Assembly: GCF_031458255.1 (NCBI RefSeq)
Contig: NZ_JAVDYC010000001.1
Location: forward strand, 8,046,501 to 8,110,500
Length of the DNA stretch: 64,000 bases
Direction of reading: 5' to 3'
DNA from: Catenuloplanes niger
Lineage (GTDB): Bacteria > Actinomycetota > Actinomycetes > Mycobacteriales > Micromonosporaceae
Positions 62,394 to 64,000 of this stretch are shown here, piece after piece. The notes under the pieces were generated by a model. The model saw nothing but the letters and a program-made list of their open reading frames with translations. It ran no database searches and was not told the origin of the DNA. Within the stretch, counting starts at the first letter, position 1; each line of letters opens with the position of its first letter. The position numbers were made by a program, and so were the translations under genes.

Positions 62394-63017
62394 TCAGACC
62401 TCGAACCGGGACGGGTCACCGGCGCCGACGCGCAGCACCTCCGGCACGTCCTCGGACAGGTCGATCACCGTGGTCGGCACCACGCCGCACTCGCCCGCGT
62501 CCAGCACCGCGTCCAGCTGGTGGTCGAGCCGCTCCTTGATCTCCCAGCCCTGCACCGGTGCCTCGTCCTCGCCCGGCAGCAGCAGCGTGGTCGACAGCAG
62601 CGGCTCACCGAGCTCCGCCAGCAGCGCCTGGGTGACCGTGTGGGCCGGCACCCGCACACCCACGGTCTTCTTCCGCGGGTGCAGCAGCCGCTTCGGCACC
62701 TCGCGGGTGGCCGGCAGAATGAACGTGTAGCTGCCCGGGATCGCGGCCTTCACCGACCGGAACACCGCGTTGCTTATGTGCACGAACTGCCCCACCTGCG
62801 CGAAGTCCCGGCACACCAGCGTGAAGTGATGCTTGTCGTCCAGCCCGCGGATCGCCCGGATGCGCTCCAGCCCGTCCCGGTTGCCGACCAGGCACCCCAG
62901 CGCGAAGCAGGAGTCCGTCGGGTAGGCGATCAGCCCGCCCTCGCGCAGCGTCGCCACCACCTGAGAGATGGCCCTGGGCTGCGGATTGTCCGGATGCACG
63001 TCGAAATACCTGGCCAC
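62394..63017 (-). CDS. YciO/Sua5-family threonylcarbamoyl-AMP synthase-like protein
   Basis: 207 residues. LREGGLIAYPTDSCFALGCL, IRAIRGLDDKHHFTLVCRDF and PGSYTFILPATREVPKRLLH show the nucleotide-binding fold. The KRxxxRP-type motif of true TsaC/Sua5 appears as IRGLDDKHH, closer to the YciO branch, so a role in tRNA t6A formation is uncertain. Confidence 0.83.
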   Translation of the reverse strand: MARYFDVHPDNPQPRAISQVVATLREGGLIAYPTDSCFALGCLVGNRDGLERIRAIRGLDDKHHFTLVCRDFAQVGQFVHISNAVFRSVKAAIPGSYTFILPATREVPKRLLHPRKKTVGVRVPAHTVTQALLAELGEPLLSTTLLLPGEDEAPVQGWEIKERLDHQLDAVLDAGECGVVPTTVIDLSEDVPEVLRVGAGDPSRFEV

Positions 63018-63085
63018 CCCGGCAGCGTACTCCCCGGCGATCTCCGACCGTTATTCGATCTCGCCGCGAGCCGTGCACGGGCACA

Positions 63086-64000
63086 ATGGGCGCGGTGCTG
63101 ACCGGAACCCGCAAGCTGCTGACGTCGCTGACGACCCTGTCCTACCGGGAGCGGATGACGACGCTCGCCCGGTGGGCGCGCACCGCACCGGACCGCGCCG
63201 AGATCTGCGCGGACCTCCGCGGTCAGGGCGTCTACGAGCGGCGGCTCGCGCTGATCGCGGCGACGGCGGTGCGGGACCCCGCGGGGATCGCGGCCGCGGT
63301 GGCCGACCCGGTGCCGGCACTGCGGGCGGAGGCGCTGGCCGCGGCCGTGCACGCCGGCCTGCCGGCCCACACCCACGCGGACCGGCCCCCGGCGGAACGC
63401 CGGCGGGTCTACCGCGCGCTGCGCCGGCGGTTCGCGCCGGACGTCGCGGACGCGCTGATGCCCGAGGTCCGCGCCCGGTTCGGCGACGACGAGGCCGCCG
63501 CGTTGCTGCCCGGCTGCGGCACCGACACCGTGCGGGCGCTGCTGCCGGCGCTGGAGCACGGTGTCGGACTGAGCCGGCTGGTGCGCCGGCACGCCGGCGT
63601 GGTGCTGGACCGGGCGCGCGAACGGCTGGCCGCGGCCGGCCCCGAGGAGCGCGACCGGGTCTGGGGCGACGTCGTGCACGCGGTCCTGCGCTGCGATCCG
63701 GCGCGGGCACTGGACCTGCTGGAACGGTACGGTCCGGAGGAGACGCTGCCCGGCCCGCTCACCGCGTACAGCCGGCTCGCCACGCACGACCCGCGCCGCG
63801 TCGTCCGGCTGCTCACCGCGCCGGCCCGCACCGGCTGGCTGGAACGGACCATGCCGCCGCCCGGTCTGCTGCGCCGCCTCGCCGCGTTGCCCACGGACGA
63901 GCTGGCCCCGATCGGCGTCCGCTTCCGGCACCACGGGGCCGCGCTGGCCGCGCTCCTCGACGCGCTCCCGCCGCGCCGGCGCGGCGAGCTCTACGACCTG
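63086..64000 (+). CDS. Large helical repeat protein, C-terminus beyond the window
   Basis: ATG 63086 (GTG 63095 also possible); 305 residues are visible without a stop. Helical throughout, with HEAT-like alternation of Ala/Leu/Arg helices (LLPALEHGVGLSRLVRRHAG, RALDLLERYG). No enzyme motif is seen. It resembles long actinobacterial HEAT-repeat proteins of unknown role. It is divergent from the Sua5-like gene. Confidence 0.65.
   Translation, partial: MGAVLTGTRKLLTSLTTLSYRERMTTLARWARTAPDRAEICADLRGQGVYERRLALIAATAVRDPAGIAAAVADPVPALRAEALAAAVHAGLPAHTHADRPPAERRRVYRALRRRFAPDVADALMPEVRARFGDDEAAALLPGCGTDTVRALLPALEHGVGLSRLVRRHAGVVLDRARERLAAAGPEERDRVWGDVVHAVLRCDPARALDLLERYGPEETLPGPLTAYSRLATHDPRRVVRLLTAPARTGWLERTMPPPGLLRRLAALPTDELAPIGVRFRHHGAALAALLDALPPRRRGELYDL

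Noticed and set aside
1-64000. tRNA, rRNA or riboswitch
   Set aside because: Scanned for tRNA-like arms and known leader motifs by eye and saw none; a covariance-model search would be needed to exclude them fully.

Overview
The window is very GC-rich DNA with strong G/C third-position codon bias, many GTG starts and frequent ATGA/GTGA gene overlaps. Gene content (GylR-type IclR regulator with glpF/glpK/glpD, MmyB-like XRE regulator, DUF4232 lipoproteins, a Trypco1/trypsin neighbourhood, RCC1-repeat secretome) suggests a filamentous actinobacterium. Micromonosporaceae (Actinoplanes or Catenuloplanes type) is the most likely family, by inference rather than proof. It reads as chromosomal DNA. 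I saw no tRNA, rRNA, transposase, integrase or CRISPR array.

Layout. 0-1.5 kb: an edge fragment, a CBM2-like membrane-anchored protein and a SnoaL-like protein. 1.5-4.2 kb: glycerol locus A, in which only glpD is intact; the iclR regulator and two glpK genes are decayed remnants. 4.2-14 kb: small enzymes (methyltransferases, SDR, DinB-like, GNAT) with regulator/transporter pairs: MFS plus MerR, and TetR plus MMPL with a visible operator. 14-31 kb: mostly single metabolic or hypothetical genes, including a PfkB kinase, AlkB, a secreted SGNH hydrolase, CutC, a beta-lactamase-fold esterase, lipoproteins, a stand-alone MurD, and an SDR/MerR pair with a classical MerR promoter. 31-34 kb: a two-component system, then a ferredoxin operon divergent from an SufR-like regulator.

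34.4-41.3 kb holds a tightly overlapping three-gene operon. It encodes a putative kleisin, a small winged-helix-like partner and a 1568-residue SMC-like ATPase. This is the layout of MukBEF/MksBEF/Wadjet JetABC, but no JetD nuclease gene lies beside it. 41-48 kb: an alpha/beta hydrolase, a NUDIX protein, a secreted seven-blade RCC1-like protein behind a near-perfect CebR-type operator, a degenerate GyrB-like ATPase fold and a cytochrome P450.

48.6-55.2 kb is intact glycerol locus B: glpK and iclR on the minus strand, divergent from glpF, glpK and glpD on the plus strand. Glycerol enters through GlpF, is phosphorylated by either GlpK, and is oxidised to dihydroxyacetone phosphate by GlpD under IclR control. 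Locus A is a shrunken mirror of this arrangement. 55.5-61.6 kb is a candidate conflict/signalling module: a pseudo-trypsin fused to a P-loop NTPase, a methyltransferase, a Trypco1 protein, an active-looking trypsin-like protease and a coupled membrane protein. The window ends with a crotonase, a Sua5/YciO protein and the start of an unidentified helical protein.

A dispersed palindromic repeat family (five copies) and short in-frame tandem repeats in linker-coding DNA recur across the window.
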